Assembly: GCF_905212365.1 (NCBI RefSeq)
Contig: NZ_CAJMEH010000080.1
Coordinates: 1-7,714 of the forward strand
Reading direction: 5' to 3'
Length of the DNA stretch: 7,714 nucleotides
Source of the DNA: an uncultured Phascolarctobacterium sp.
GTDB taxonomy: Bacteria > Bacillota > Negativicutes > Acidaminococcales > Acidaminococcaceae
Part shown: positions 1 through 6,197 of the stretch, in pieces
Layout: each line of letters opens with the position of its first letter
How positions within the stretch are numbered: position 1 is the stretch's first letter
Program-made: the position numbers and the translations under genes
Notes under the pieces: generated by a model
The model's input: the letters and a program-made list of their open reading frames with translations, nothing else
Told to the model about the DNA's origin: nothing
Database searches by the model: none

Positions 1-617
1 TCCACGGTGGTGAAATACTCCAGCTCGCGGCCCAGCTTGTTGTGGTCGCGCTTCAAGGCTTCGGCCTGCTGCTCCAGGTAAGCGTCCAGCTCCTCCTTCT
101 TCGGGAAAGCGACGCCGTAAATGCGCTGCAGCATTTTGCGCTTGGAATCGCCGCGCCAGTAAGCGCCGGTAGCGGAGGTCAGCTTAATAGCGTTGCCCTT
201 AATGCGTCCGGTAGAATCCACATGTGGGCCTGCGCACAAATCGGTAAATTCACCTTGCTTATAGAAGCTGATAACGGCGTCCTGCGGCAAATCGTTAATC
301 AGCTCTACCTTATAGGGCTCGTTCTTTTCTTCCATCAGCTTGATTGCCTCTTCACGGGGCAGCTCAAAGCGTTCCAGCTTCAGCTTTTCCTTGCAGATTT
401 TGCGCATTTCCGCTTCCAGCTCTGCCAAATCTTCGGGAGTAAAGGGCGCGGGAGTATCGAAATCATAATAAAAGCCGTTGTCGATGCTGGGGCCGATAGC
501 CAGCTTGACATCGGGATGCAAGCGTTTCATAGCCTGCGCCAGCACATGGGAGCAGGTATGCCAATAGGTTTTGCGGTAGGCTTCGTTTTCAAAGCTAAAT
601 TTGTTTTCTTCAGACAT
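1..617 (-). CDS. thrS: Threonyl-tRNA synthetase, N-terminal part (runs off the window)
   Basis: ThrRS charges tRNA-Thr with threonine in the cytoplasm. The visible 205 codons hold the N2 editing domain, which clears Ser-tRNA-Thr. The HxxxH motif is at residues 20-24 (HTCSH), and the partner motif CAGPH has C128 and H132. Together these are the zinc-binding-type pocket of the editing site. A linker follows and ends in LEYFTTV, the usual lead-in to the catalytic core, which lies outside the window. The ATG at 617 is set by a clean AGGAGGA site at 624-630. Only about 17 residues precede the editing domain, so the TGS domain usual at the N-terminus (about 60 residues) is absent. No in-frame extension is likely, because the leader terminator lies just upstream. 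The gene is expressed behind a T-box leader. Confidence 0.95.
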   Translation of the reverse strand, partial: MSEENKFSFENEAYRKTYWHTCSHVLAQAMKRLHPDVKLAIGPSIDNGFYYDFDTPAPFTPEDLAELEAEMRKICKEKLKLERFELPREEAIKLMEEKNEPYKVELINDLPQDAVISFYKQGEFTDLCAGPHVDSTGRIKGNAIKLTSATGAYWRGDSKRKMLQRIYGVAFPKKEELDAYLEQQAEALKRDHNKLGRELEYFTTV

Positions 618-623
618 AGTGTT

Positions 624-630
624 TCCTCCT
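624..630 (-). promoter_or_regulatory. thrS ribosome binding site
   Basis: AGGAGGA on the minus strand lies six bases before the ATG at 617. It fixes the start of thrS and so confirms that the protein begins without a TGS domain. Confidence 0.85.
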
Positions 631-660
631 AAAATGTATTTGAACAATGTGAGGAAGGGC

Positions 661-697
661 AAAAAAATAAACCCCATCCCTCACCAAAGGGACGGAG
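661..697 (-). terminator. T-box leader intrinsic terminator
   Basis: On the minus strand CTCCGTCCCT pairs with AGGGATGGGG over 10 bp (two G-U pairs) around a six-base loop, followed by a T-rich run ending in seven T. The 5' arm (688-697) is the same segment that closes the antiterminator, so the two folds exclude each other. When tRNA-Thr is charged, the terminator should form and shut off thrS. Confidence 0.9.
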
Positions 698-717
698 TTG
701 CTCCGCGGTTCCACCCT
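688..717 (-). promoter_or_regulatory. T-box antiterminator
   Basis: The conserved T-box sequence AGGGTGGAACCGCGG sits at 703-717 (minus). AGGG pairs with TCCCT-side bases and CGGAG pairs with CTCCG, leaving the TGGA-containing bulge free to bind the NCCA end of uncharged tRNA. By the known T-box pairing rule, TGGA predicts a U discriminator base on the cognate tRNA. Confidence 0.9.
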
Positions 718-926
718 CATTGACCCATGTAAGGACACAGGCCCACTCGGTACCGTTAACGCCGGTAATACGGACTGGCATACTTGCCGCAGCTTTCCGC
801 AGTCAGTTTGAAGGCGGTGCGCTCATCGTATTACCCTGCTGCTCTCAGCCGCGGCAGCATTTTCTGTGAGGATTAGGACGATGGCAGGTCCTTCGCATTA
901 CCTTTATAATTTTTACTTACGTGCTA

Positions 927-954
927 ATTATAGCACACCCAAAACGCTTGTCAA
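927..954 (-). promoter_or_regulatory. thrS promoter
   Basis: A perfect TTGACA (949-954) and a perfect TATAAT (927-932) are separated by 16 bases on the minus strand. Transcription should start near 920, just before the T-box Stem I. Such a strong promoter fits control by attenuation downstream rather than by promoter strength. Confidence 0.88.
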
Positions 955-962
955 GGGAGCGC

Positions 963-991
963 TGGCAAAAAGATTGTTTTTCGTGTATAAT
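963..991 (+). promoter_or_regulatory. Probable promoter of the DUF4127 gene
   Basis: TATAAT at 986-991 is perfect. The best -35 at 17-base spacing is TGGCAA (963-968), only three of six matches, so the promoter may be weak or helped by an activator. The start would fall near 998, leaving an untranslated leader of about 60 bases. Confidence 0.55.
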
Positions 992-1059
992 ATATGTTAC
1001 AGCTTTTTGAAGAACGCGAAGAATTTTATTGCACTTATAAAGAAAGAAGCGTAAGTAAT

Positions 1060-2634
1060 ATGTTTCACAGAAAATTACTGCCGTTAAAAATAGCGGCTGC
1101 CCTTTGCGCCGCAGCCGCCCTGCTCCCGGCGGCTGCGCAGGCCAAGCAGCTGACGGTGCTTTACATTCCGCTGGATAACCGCCCGGTCTGCTCCGCCTAT
1201 GTGCAGCAGACTATGGAAGCGGCAGGCTGCAAAATTATCCTGCCGCCGGAAAAATATATAGCCGCCAACGACCGCAGCGGCGACCCGGAAGGCATCTGGA
1301 ACTGGCTGCAAACCAAAGCGCCCAAGGCCGACGCCGCCGTCATCAGCACAGACAGCCTGCTGTACGGCGGCCTAGTGGCCAGCCGCACTCACAGCATCAG
1401 CAAGGAACAGCTTGACCAGCGCTTGCAGCATCTCTATGCTCTGAAAAATATGCTGCCCATTAAGCTGTACGCCTTTTCCACCATCATGCGCACGCCGCGG
1501 GCCAGCCAGGGCAATGTGGAACCGCCCTACTACAGCGCCATTGGTCCCAGCATTTTCGCTTACAGTCAGTTATGGGACAAAAGCGAGCAAAACAAGCTGA
1601 CACCGGCAGAACAGCTGCAAAAGCAGGCGCTGGAGCGCAACCTGCGCAAGGACGAGCTGGGCGACTGGCTGGAACGCCGCCAGAAAAATTTGCAGATTAA
1701 TACGGAACTGACCCACATGGCCCGCAACGGCAAATTTCATTATCTGGCCATAGGCAAGGACGACAACGCGCCCCTGTCCGCCACCCATCTGGAAGCGCGC
1801 CAGCTAAGCCTGAGTACCTTCGACATGAAGCCGGAGGATTTTCAGATTATCGACGGCGTGGACCAGCTGGGGCTTTTGCTCTTAGTCCGCGCTTATAACG
1901 AGGCTCGTGCGGTACAGCCAACTATCTACCCGCTGTACAGCCCAGGAGCGGGGTCCGCCACCCTGCCCCAGTACAGCGACGCCCGTTTGCAGGATTCCGT
2001 GCCCCAGCAAATCATAGCGGCCGGAGCCAGACAAGCGCCTACTCCCCAGGCCGCCGATTTAATTTTAGCGCTCAATACGCCGCAGGACGGTATAGTAAAA
2101 GATTCCACTGCCGGAGATAATCAATTTTTCTCCTCTCCGGCCAACAGGAACTTTGCTGCAGCCATTGCCAAGCAATTAGACGCAGGTAAGCAGGTATCGC
2201 TGGCGGACGTCAGCTATTCCAACGGCGCGGACAACGGCTTTATGAGCCTTTTAGCGCAAAATGATACGCTGGAACGCCTATCTGCTTACAACGGGTGGAA
2301 CACTGCGGATAATGCTGTAGGCTACGCTATTGCCCAGGGAATAATGGCGCAGGCAATGCCACAGCAAAAGCGTAATTTACTGCTGCGCCAGCGCATTATC
2401 GACGACTGGTTCTATCAAAGCAACGCCCGCAGCTATATTGCCAACGAACTTTCCCGTCACAGCCGCGAGGATTTAAAATATGATTTAGGTACGGCAGAAA
2501 AGCCGATACTTAATTATATCAATAAAGAATGCAACGCTTTAGCGCAAAAATATAACGTCACCCAAGGCAGTCAGTTTAAGCTGACCTTCCCCTGGCGGCG
2601 TTTATTTGAAGTAAATGTGGAAATGAAGAAGTAA
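1060..2634 (+). CDS. Secreted DUF4127 family protein
   Basis: This 524-residue protein of unknown function is recognised as DUF4127 by its length and motifs: IPLDNRP (36-42), STDSLLYGGLVASR (96-109), IGKDDNAP (231-238), DVSYSNGADNG (383-393) and YNGWNTADNAVG (410-421). The many conserved Asp and Asn residues suggest a hydrolase or a sugar- or metal-binding active site, but no activity is established that I know of. Residues 1-28 form a Sec signal peptide (RK, then a run of Ala and Leu, then AQA before K29); C16 follows Leu and does not make a lipobox. The protein should act outside the membrane. The start at 1060 is chosen because it places the signal peptide at the terminus; an in-frame ATG at 994 would add 22 charged residues and lies at the predicted transcription start. 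The ribosome site is weak (purine-rich AGAAAGAAG). The gene stands alone. Confidence 0.85.
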   Translation: MFHRKLLPLKIAAALCAAAALLPAAAQAKQLTVLYIPLDNRPVCSAYVQQTMEAAGCKIILPPEKYIAANDRSGDPEGIWNWLQTKAPKADAAVISTDSLLYGGLVASRTHSISKEQLDQRLQHLYALKNMLPIKLYAFSTIMRTPRASQGNVEPPYYSAIGPSIFAYSQLWDKSEQNKLTPAEQLQKQALERNLRKDELGDWLERRQKNLQINTELTHMARNGKFHYLAIGKDDNAPLSATHLEARQLSLSTFDMKPEDFQIIDGVDQLGLLLLVRAYNEARAVQPTIYPLYSPGAGSATLPQYSDARLQDSVPQQIIAAGARQAPTPQAADLILALNTPQDGIVKDSTAGDNQFFSSPANRNFAAAIAKQLDAGKQVSLADVSYSNGADNGFMSLLAQNDTLERLSAYNGWNTADNAVGYAIAQGIMAQAMPQQKRNLLLRQRIIDDWFYQSNARSYIANELSRHSREDLKYDLGTAEKPILNYINKECNALAQKYNVTQGSQFKLTFPWRRLFEVNVEMKK

Positions 2635-2672
2635 TACGTAAATTACCCTCGCAAATTTTAGCGTTATGATAT

Positions 2673-2715
2673 AAAAATGGGCTCCTGCACTAAAAAGTGT
2701 AGCAGCCCATTTTTT
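2673..2715. terminator. Bidirectional terminator between DUF4127 gene and bioB
   Basis: ATGGGCT pairs with AGCCCAT, and after a C/C mismatch CTGCAC pairs with GTGTAG around a TAAAAA loop. A-runs on the left and T-runs on the right give a usable U-tract on either strand. It lies 38 bases after the DUF4127 stop and 43 bases after the bioB stop, so it serves both convergent genes. Confidence 0.88.
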
Positions 2716-2758
2716 GTAGATTTGTAAGATTTTAAGGCGTAGGATTTATCCACTAAAG

Positions 2759-3748
2759 TCAATTTAAAACGGGCAAAGAACGCGGACGACCCAAATCCTT
2801 GAGCATTTGGATATCTCGTTCGGTGCCGCGGCCAGCCGTCGTCAGATAGCCGCCGATCATAATGCCGCTGGCGCCGCCGTTCAGCGCCAAAGCCTGCAAA
2901 TCGCGCAGGTTTACCTCGCGTCCTCCGGCAGTACGAATCTGCGCCTTAGGCAAAATAAAACGGAAAACGGCGTAAGCGCGCAAAATTTCCAAAGGCGGCA
3001 AAGGCTTATTAGTTTCAAAGGGCGTGCCGGGAATCGGCGTCAACAAGTTCAACGGCACGGAATCTATGCCCAGCTCCTTCAGAGTAAAGGCCATCTCTAC
3101 GCGCTGCTCGCGGGTTTCGCCCAAGCCGAAAATACCGCCGCTGCAAACGCGCAAACCTGCGGCCTGAGCATTTTTAATGGTCACGAATTTATCTTCATAA
3201 GTATGAGTGGTGCAGATATCGGGGAAGTAGCTGCCTGCGGTTTCCAAATTGGAATGATACCGGGTTACGCCAGCTTCCCTCAAAGCCTTGGCCTGCTCCA
3301 GCGTCAAAATGCCCAGAGAAGCGCAGACTTCAATCTGCAATTCTTTTTTAATACGCGCCAAAATGCGGCAGATATTGACGAAGTCGTCCTTCTTGCTCTG
3401 TCCGCGGCCGCTGGTAACGACGGAAAAACGCACGGCGCCCGCCGCTTTAGCTTTTTGTGCGGCGCTGAAAATTTCTTCCTCGCTAAGCAACCCGTATTCC
3501 TTAACGCCAGTGCAATAATGAGCCGACTGCGCGCAGAATTTGCAGTTTTCGCTGCACTTACCGCTGCGGCCGTTAATGATGGCGCAGCAATCCACTGCGT
3601 CTCCGGCAAATTTCTGCCGGATTTTATCTGCCATGGATAACAGCACCATGGTATCGTCGTCGCTGACATTGATTAAATAATTTGCTTCTTCTTTAGTAAT
3701 AGCCTGACCGTCCAAAACCTTTTCGGCCAGCGCGATAATTTTTTGCAT
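2759..3748 (-). CDS. bioB: Biotin synthase (radical SAM), type II-like
   Basis: BioB inserts sulfur into dethiobiotin, the last step of biotin synthesis. The 329-residue length is normal. The radical SAM motif CxxxCxxC is C65, C69, C72, followed by AQSAHY. Other family marks are YHSNLET (164-170), VCSGGIFGLGET (201-212) and the TAGGREVNLRDLQ stretch (273-285). Auxiliary-cluster positions: C142 (VCASLG), C202 (VCSGG) and R272 match the E. coli ligands C128, C188 and R260, but the C97 position is Ser (S109 in RFSVVTSGRG). Two extra cysteines, C54 and C55, precede AIINGRSG. This pattern fits the type II enzymes of obligate anaerobes, which carry a 4Fe-5S auxiliary cluster. The ATG at 3748 follows a fair ribosome site (GGGATGTGA). 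No other bio genes adjoin. A BirA operator and strong promoter lie upstream. Confidence 0.95.
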   Translation of the reverse strand: MQKIIALAEKVLDGQAITKEEANYLINVSDDDTMVLLSMADKIRQKFAGDAVDCCAIINGRSGKCSENCKFCAQSAHYCTGVKEYGLLSEEEIFSAAQKAKAAGAVRFSVVTSGRGQSKKDDFVNICRILARIKKELQIEVCASLGILTLEQAKALREAGVTRYHSNLETAGSYFPDICTTHTYEDKFVTIKNAQAAGLRVCSGGIFGLGETREQRVEMAFTLKELGIDSVPLNLLTPIPGTPFETNKPLPPLEILRAYAVFRFILPKAQIRTAGGREVNLRDLQALALNGGASGIMIGGYLTTAGRGTERDIQMLKDLGRPRSLPVLN

Positions 3749-3771
3749 TGTTTCACATCCCTAACCTTAGT

Positions 3772-3802
3772 AGTTAACCTGCTTCCTAACGCCAAGTTAA
3801 CT
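3772..3802. promoter_or_regulatory. BirA (biotin repressor) operator
   Basis: Inverted half-sites AGTTAACCTG (3772-3781) and CAAGTTAACT (3793-3802) match at nine of ten positions and are separated by 11 bases. The two GTTAAC cores are 17 bases apart, close to the spacing of the E. coli bio operator. The site begins right after the bioB -10 box and covers the predicted transcription start, so biotinyl-AMP-loaded BirA would block initiation. Confidence 0.87.
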
Positions 3803-3809
3803 GTAATAT

Positions 3810-3838
3810 ATTATATAGCAGATTGCGGAATACGTCAA
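3810..3838 (-). promoter_or_regulatory. bioB promoter
   Basis: TTGACG (3833-3838) and TATAAT (3810-3815) are separated by exactly 17 bases on the minus strand. Transcription should start near 3803, inside or at the edge of the BirA operator. Confidence 0.87.
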
Positions 3839-3867
3839 CCTTGTTTTAATAACGGTTTACTTCATAG

Positions 3868-3899
3868 CAAACAAAAAGGCCGGCGACCTGCGCCAGCCT
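3868..3899 (-). terminator. Terminator of the metQ-amidohydrolase-chrA operon
   Basis: AGGCTGGCG pairs with CGCCGGCCT over 9 bp (one G-U) with a CAGGT loop, followed by TTTTTGTTTG on the minus strand. It lies eight bases past the second chrA stop and insulates bioB from the upstream operon. Confidence 0.9.
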
Positions 3900-3907
3900 G
3901 AATAAAT

Positions 3908-4474
3908 TTAACGAATGCCAACCAATCCTAAAAAAAGCCCCAGCGCCCCGCTCATGCACAGCAATTTAATCACGCTCATTTTATGGCGGATGCACCACAA
4001 AGAAATAGGCAGCACAATGCAGCCCACTAAATCGATTTTAGTAAAATCCTTAGGCAGAGTTTCCGTATTCCACAGGGACAGCAGCACAAAGCTCATGCCC
4101 GCAGAACAAATCAGTGCTACCACAGCCGGACGCAGGCCGTTTAAAACGCCACGCACCGGGCCGATATCGCCGTATTTAAAAAACAAACGCGCCAGCAGCA
4201 GTACAATGATGACAGATGGAAAGACAAAGCCCGCCGTCGCTGCCACGGCTCCCGGCATGCCAGCCACCTTGGTGCCGACAAAGGTAGCGGCGTTGATGCC
4301 GATGGGTCCCGGAGTCATCTGCGAAATAGTAAAGATATCGATAAACTGCTGCATCGTCAGCCAGCCGTGCTCGTCGATAACCTGCGCCTGAATCAGCGGC
4401 ATGGACGCATAGCCGCCGCCCACGCAGAAAGCGCCGACCTGCACAAAACTCCAAAAAAGTTCCCAATAAATCAC
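3908..4474 (-). CDS. chrA: Chromate transporter family protein, second half-subunit
   Basis: This 188-residue hydrophobic protein is a single-domain (short-chain) CHR family member in the inner membrane. The N-terminal signature GAFCVGGGYASMPLI (14-28) and the loop SQMTPGPIGINAATFVG (51-67) are family hallmarks; about five or six membrane segments follow. Known paired short CHR proteins work together as one transporter. Some export chromate, but many relatives have no proven substrate. The start is GTG at 4474, preceded by AGGGGG that overlaps the stop of the first half-gene, which suggests translational coupling. It is the last gene of a four-gene operon and ends just before a strong terminator. 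In a gene set with MetQ and an amidohydrolase, chromate itself is not the obvious natural substrate. Confidence 0.88.
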   Translation of the reverse strand: MIYWELFWSFVQVGAFCVGGGYASMPLIQAQVIDEHGWLTMQQFIDIFTISQMTPGPIGINAATFVGTKVAGMPGAVAATAGFVFPSVIIVLLLARLFFKYGDIGPVRGVLNGLRPAVVALICSAGMSFVLLSLWNTETLPKDFTKIDLVGCIVLPISLWCIRHKMSVIKLLCMSGALGLFLGLVGIR

Positions 4475-4486
4475 GTTGCCGCCCCC

Positions 4487-5056
4487 TCAAGAATATTTTG
4501 CGTCGCGCAGCCAGAAGAAGCCGATAACGGCGTCCACAACGACGGCGTACATCAGATTAACATTAAAGAAATAATTAGCTACAAAAGTACCGGCGATAAT
4601 CGCCAGCGGCAGCGCCAGCCTTTTCTTCCATTCTTTTTTCAGCAGGTCGATAGCCACATTGATAATAATCGCCGTTGCGCCGCACTGCATACCCTTCAGC
4701 AGCAACTGGATATATTCGTTGTGCGCGAAGGCTTCATAAGCGTAAGAAATAACGCTCAGCGTAATCAGCGGCGGCAGCACGGTGGCCAGCAGCGCCGTCA
4801 AGGTTCCGCGCCAGCCCGCTATCCGGTAGCCCAGGCTGATGGCCGCGTTAACCGCCACCACGCCCGGCGCGGACTGCGCAATCGCCACCAGATTCAAGGC
4901 CTCCTTATCGTCCAGCCACTGGTATTCGTCGACGAATTTAGCCTTGAGCAGCGGGATAATCACAAAGCCGCCGCCGATGGTAAAAGCGCTGATGATAAAA
5001 GTCGATTTAAAAAGCTTCCACAAAGTATCTTTAGTTTCTGTAGGCGCAGCTTCCAA
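4487..5056 (-). CDS. chrA: Chromate transporter family protein, first half-subunit
   Basis: This 189-residue partner of the downstream CHR protein shares its layout: FTIGGGFVIIPLL (25-37), then AQSAPGVVAVNAAISLG (60-76), and five or six membrane segments. The two copies are clearly diverged: here the loop reads QSAPG where the second has QMTPGP. This is the usual form of paired short-chain CHR transporters, which assemble as hetero-oligomers with opposite topology. The start codon is TTG at 5056, supported by AAGGAG at 5065-5070 with eight-base spacing; no ATG gives a better match. The gap from the amidohydrolase stop is 16 bases, so the gene is in the same operon. The transported anion cannot be deduced. 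Confidence 0.88.
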   Translation of the reverse strand: MEAAPTETKDTLWKLFKSTFIISAFTIGGGFVIIPLLKAKFVDEYQWLDDKEALNLVAIAQSAPGVVAVNAAISLGYRIAGWRGTLTALLATVLPPLITLSVISYAYEAFAHNEYIQLLLKGMQCGATAIIINVAIDLLKKEWKKRLALPLAIIAGTFVANYFFNVNLMYAVVVDAVIGFFWLRDAKYS

Positions 5057-5064
5057 AGTAACAG

Positions 5065-5070
5065 CTCCTT
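5065..5070 (-). promoter_or_regulatory. Ribosome binding site deciding the TTG start of the first chrA gene
   Basis: AAGGAG on the minus strand sits eight bases before a TTG codon and in the short gap after the amidohydrolase stop. It supports TTG as the true start. Confidence 0.75.
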
Positions 5071-5072
5071 TT

Positions 5073-6194
5073 TTACGGTCTTTCCTGCAAAATTCTTACA
5101 GTCAGCGCCGCTAAAACCTTAATTGCGCCAGCTAAAGCGCTGTGGTCAAAACGCATTTCGGGATCGTGCAGGCAGGGCGTCAAATCGCAGCCGATGCCCA
5201 GGCTGGCGGTTTTCAGCGACGGCCTTTGCTCCTTGAAGAAATTAAAATCTTCGCCTACTGTAATCGAAATGGACGGAATCAAGGCCTCGCCGCCCAGCTC
5301 CCTGACAATCGTATCGCAGGTCACCGCCTGCAAGGAGGGGTCGGCCTCCGCCGCCGGGCAAGTGCCAACGATGTGGCAGGACGCCTCCGCGCCATACACC
5401 TTAGCCGTATTTGCCACCAGCTCCATAACCTTTTGCCGCAGCTTCAGCATTTCCGCATTAGAGGTGCTGCGCAAATCAAAGCCTATCTGCACCTTATCGC
5501 AAATAGCGTTGAGAGAACCGGCGCCGCCCATAAAGCGCGTCGTCTTAACGCTGCCGCACAGCAAGGGATTAGTATGCAGCGCATTGACAGCGCCCACAAT
5601 AGCCGCGCCCACATCAATAGCGTTCACGCCCAAATGCGGTTGGGAGCCGTGCGCCGCCAGCCCGCGGATTTCGCCCTCCATCAGGGTGCAGGCCGTCCAG
5701 TTAAGCTGCGCGATAATCTGTCCGCTGCGGGCCAAATCCTCAGGCATTAAATGATAGCCCAATGCGTACTGCGCGTCGTCCAACGCGCCAGCCTCCAGCA
5801 AAGCCAGAGCGCCGCGACCGATTTCCTCCGCCGGCTGGCATAAAATTTTTACGCGGCCGCAGGGCAGCCCCTGCTCCTTCAGCAGCTTGGCTACGCCCAA
5901 AGCGATGGTCATGTGCCCGTCGTGACCGCAGGCGTGAACGGCTTTCAAGCTGCCGTCGTCCTGCTTAAACAGCAGGCAGTCCATATCCGTGCGCACAGCC
6001 ACCGTCGGCCCCGCTGCGCCGCTATCGTAAACTGCGACAACGCCGGTAGTACCGCCGACATTTTCTTCTACATCATAGCCCAGCTGCCGCAGATAATCTG
6101 CCAGATAAGCGGCCGTTTTAAATTCCTGAAAGGCGGGCTCGGCTAAAGCGTGCAGCGTGGGCCACACAGTATCGATGTGCTTCTGAAAGTCCAT
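5073..6194 (-). CDS. M20D family amidohydrolase (N-acyl-amino-acid hydrolase type)
   Basis: This 373-residue cytoplasmic metallohydrolase belongs to the hippurate/IAA-amino-acid hydrolase group, which cleaves an acyl group from an amino acid or similar amide. Metal-site residues are visible in order: C89 and H91 in HACGHDGH (87-94), E123 and E124 in QPAEE (120-124), H148 in GYH, and H343 in LHDPE. RTDMD (68-72) is the family's usual Asp-containing strand. The dimerisation (lid) domain spans about 175-290 with AAHGSQPHLGVNAID (180-194), and GEDFNFF (314-320) is the C-terminal active-site region. The length is normal and nothing is missing. The ATG at 6194 follows AAGGAA lying inside the end of metQ, and only three bases separate the genes. 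Co-transcription with a MetQ-type binding protein suggests the substrate may be an N-acylated or S-containing amino acid; this is inference. Confidence 0.92.
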   Translation of the reverse strand: MDFQKHIDTVWPTLHALAEPAFQEFKTAAYLADYLRQLGYDVEENVGGTTGVVAVYDSGAAGPTVAVRTDMDCLLFKQDDGSLKAVHACGHDGHMTIALGVAKLLKEQGLPCGRVKILCQPAEEIGRGALALLEAGALDDAQYALGYHLMPEDLARSGQIIAQLNWTACTLMEGEIRGLAAHGSQPHLGVNAIDVGAAIVGAVNALHTNPLLCGSVKTTRFMGGAGSLNAICDKVQIGFDLRSTSNAEMLKLRQKVMELVANTAKVYGAEASCHIVGTCPAAEADPSLQAVTCDTIVRELGGEALIPSISITVGEDFNFFKEQRPSLKTASLGIGCDLTPCLHDPEMRFDHSALAGAIKVLAALTVRILQERP

Positions 6195-6197
6195 GGC

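Larger units (their letters stand above)
661..920 (-). ncRNA. T-box riboswitch (tRNA-Thr sensing) in the thrS leader
   Basis: This element fills most of the 442-base gap between thrS and the DUF4127 gene. A proposed Stem I has a basal helix GAAGG/CCTTC (890-894 with 810-814) and an upper helix CATCGT/ACGATG (878-883 with 824-829). Between them is an internal loop containing ACC (816-818), a threonine codon and the likely specifier. The distal hairpin TGCTGC/GCAGCA has a GCTG that fits the GNUG loop motif. A later stem pairs 735-743 with 722-730 and precedes the antiterminator and terminator. The fold was worked out by hand: the T-box class is certain, the specifier assignment is probable. Uncharged tRNA-Thr should permit read-through into thrS. 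Confidence 0.9.

Noticed and set aside
42..632. Long plus-strand reading frame of 196 codons
   Set aside because: It is antisense to the well-supported thrS frame and resembles no family; thrS has a ribosome site, leader and recognisable motifs.
866..1054. 62-codon plus-strand reading frame across the thrS and DUF4127 promoters
   Set aside because: It overlaps the T-box Stem I and both promoters, starts before the predicted plus-strand transcription start, and shows no convincing ribosome site.
2807..3640. Plus-strand reading frame of 277 codons opposite bioB
   Set aside because: Its amino-acid make-up (rich in Ala, Gln, Arg) is that of the reverse of a GC-rich gene; no ribosome site or domain, and bioB is certain.
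4176..4490. 104-codon minus-strand frame overlapping the second chrA gene
   Set aside because: It is Arg- and His-rich and lacks membrane segments; the neighbouring frame gives a full CHR family protein.
5142..5754. Two overlapping plus-strand reading frames inside the amidohydrolase gene
   Set aside because: Both are shadows of the M20D gene, whose metal-site motifs are all in the minus-strand frame.
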